Of a DNA stretch of 64,000 bases, positions 62,431 through 64,000 are shown in pieces. The position numbers were made by a program, and so were the translations under genes. The stretch is from Sciurus carolinensis (lineage: Eukaryota > Chordata > Mammalia > Rodentia > Sciuridae). The stretch lies in contig NW_025920105.1 in NCBI RefSeq assembly GCF_902686445.1, forward strand, positions 3,820,979-3,884,978, given 5' to 3'. The notes beneath the pieces were generated by a model. It did not search any database, was not told the origin of the DNA, and saw nothing but the letters and a program-made list of their open reading frames with translations. Position 1 is the stretch's first letter; every line of letters begins with the position of its first letter.

Positions 62431-62703
62431 TGTAGGAACTCACAAAAGAGACTTTATTAAGTGGACAGGCAGAGAGCCTGACCACAATGATGAGAGAGAG
62501 AGTGGTGGGGGAGCCATTCTTAGGTAGTGGAATTTCATAGGCTAATAACAATCTGACCAACGACAGATGAGAAATTTTGAGAGCTAACAATCTGAACCAG
62601 TGACTGACTAGAAAGTTCTTGGGCTAACAATCTAGGTTGTAAAATGGTGTAGAGGGGTAGAATAATGATGGCAGCAAAATGGCAGATCTGATGGCAATAT
62701 TCA
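62431..62703 (-). repeat. 3' LTR of a second tRNA-His-family ERV
   Basis: Starts TGTAGGAAC and ends near 'aatattca'. It shares 'actcacaaa', the polyadenylation region ('ctttattaag' on plus) and the 'gctaac' series with the LTRs at 36042 and 39373. At 273 bp it is shorter. A purine-rich tract (reverse of 'cactttttgtttttatag') follows on its internal side. Confidence 0.7.
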
Positions 62704-64000
62704 TCACTTTTTGTTTTTATAGATACTAGGGATGGGACAATGATCTTTCTTCTGTAGCTTCTTCCTGCCAGTGAGGAGTGAAGAGTCTCATTCCTATAAA
62801 AAGAAAATTAGGGAGGTCTTTAGGTGGAAGCAGAGTTTTTGGAGTCAGAACTGTCAATAGTAAATTGCATGTATCAGCTTTGTGTGTCAGAGACTGGTAA
62901 TCTTGAAGGAGAAGCAATTAATTAACTGGTTGATAAACTTGTGCATATGATCTTGTAGGAAATTCTGTAGGCAATTTAGCAGGATTGTTCCTGTTTAGAA
63001 AGATCTGTAGGCCTTAAAACAACCAAAAATTTCTGACCCTTGCAGTTTCTCTTGATAGTTATGAGGCATTTCTGCCTGCCTGAGAATCTCTTTTGTCATC
63101 TCCAGTCTTATTTATTCTTTGGTTTAACACAAATATACATCTTAAGTTAAATTTGACTATTGTTTCTTCTTTTAAATGTCCAGGAATTTTTATGTTTGGT
63201 TTTAACTGTTTTGTTAGGTGTTCAAGATAAAGCTGGTCAAACAGACTTTGTTCCTATCTGCTGTTAAGGGTCAGATGAGTTTCTGCAGGGGACATTCATG
63301 GAGAACTTGTGAGCAGCTTATTAACTACTTTAGTTCCATTTGCTAGGTAGGATCTCCTTGATGAGTGGCTTCCTTTGGAAGCATCAGGGATGTCTCCCTT
63401 TTTCAATGATCCTCCTCTTTGCAGCAGGTGAACTGATTGGCTTTTCAGCCTCTAGTGGTCTCATTAATCTCCCTGATTGGGATGTCATGTGACCCAGAGT
63501 TACAAAGCTTGTTAGATAAGTTCTCCCCTTCCCTGGATTTAGGTTGACTCAGATGGCAAAAGTCAAATATTGGTTTTCTTTGCACCTGTATTTTAATGTC
63601 AGTCTCTGAGTTTGAGCTTTAAACATCAAGCAAGCCAGTCTCACCAGTCATAAAGTAAGAGTACTGGGCTTTAACTTCAATGTTTATGACTTTACAGCCA
63701 TTTACCCCCTTTTACCTAATTGGGGTCCATATTATCTGTCTTATATATGATGGCTTATTATCTTTAATTTAGGTTCTTTGTTCTTGAAGCAGTATTTCTT
63801 GGAAACATTAATCAGGCAGCAATTATAGTGTTTACATGAAAAATACAAAGTGGAATTAACAACATTAAAAGTATATATAGTTTGTCTAATAAGTATCTTG
63901 AATTTTGGTGAGCTATGTATTATATTCCCTGTTTGAGATAACAGTAATTCTACAATAAAAAACAATATTTTGAATATAACTTTAAATGAGCTGAAATTGA
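62704..64000 (-). mobile_element. Internal region of second tRNA-His-family ERV, runs off the window
   Basis: Colinear with 36422 to about 38100: 'tttctcttg.tagttat', 'ttggttttaactgttttg', 'agcaagccag.ctcacc' and 'aagtaagagtactgggcttt' occur in both in the same order. There is no recognisable coding sequence here either. The 5' LTR and primer site should lie to the right of the window. Confidence 0.8.

Overview
The window reads as intergenic or pericentromere-like DNA from a rodent nuclear genome, most likely of the squirrel-related clade (Sciuridae and relatives). The reasons are: tRNA-derived ID-type SINEs with the A-box text 'gggatatacctcagttgg'; B1 elements and B1-ID chimaeras; LINE-1 copies of a rodent type; and several rodent-like LTR elements. 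Species assignment is inference. I see no intact, conventional protein-coding host gene. Almost every recognisable feature is a mobile element, a duplication or a decayed gene piece.

Layout. 1-7872: three L1 fragments (one plus, two minus), the first interrupted by a long (CT)n(CA)n microsatellite. 7873-7972: a 100-N assembly gap. 7973-10079: the 5' end of a minus-strand gammaretrovirus-like ERV (broken gag, leader with 30-bp repeats, tRNA-Pro-type primer binding site, one LTR); everything 3' of capsid is lost at the gap. 10080-13489: single-copy-looking DNA without a recognised gene. 13490-21035: copy A of a direct segmental duplication. 21036-36036: a mosaic with a solo ERVK-type LTR (22209-23139, 6-bp target duplication), two copies of a block built from three 68-bp repeats (23390-23745 and 24749-25092), a frameshifted GAB-family PH-domain exon (28512-28812, minus, most like GAB4), a solo LTR inserted in a B1 (30712-31162) and a tandemly duplicated SINE block. 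36042-39802: a complete but apparently non-coding two-LTR provirus with a tRNA-His-type primer binding site and a 5-bp target duplication.

40389-53335: copy B of the segmental duplication, split by a 6.49-kb minus-strand L1 (46072-52563). This L1 has a nearly intact ORF1, a broken ORF2 and a 5' UTR made of two 574-bp-period tandem monomers. Copy A supplies the exact empty site, and shows that the L1 lacks a poly(A) tail and the end of its 3' UTR. 53336-62430: AT-rich DNA with scattered SINEs and no recognised gene. 62431-64000: a second member of the tRNA-His ERV family, running off the right edge.

The elements do not form a pathway. The value of the window is as a nested insertion and duplication record: paralogous copies, target duplications and LTR pairs allow relative dating of events. 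The strongest candidates for something not previously described are the monomeric L1 promoter, the non-canonical L1 3' junction, the small tRNA-His ERV family and the GAB4-like relic exon.
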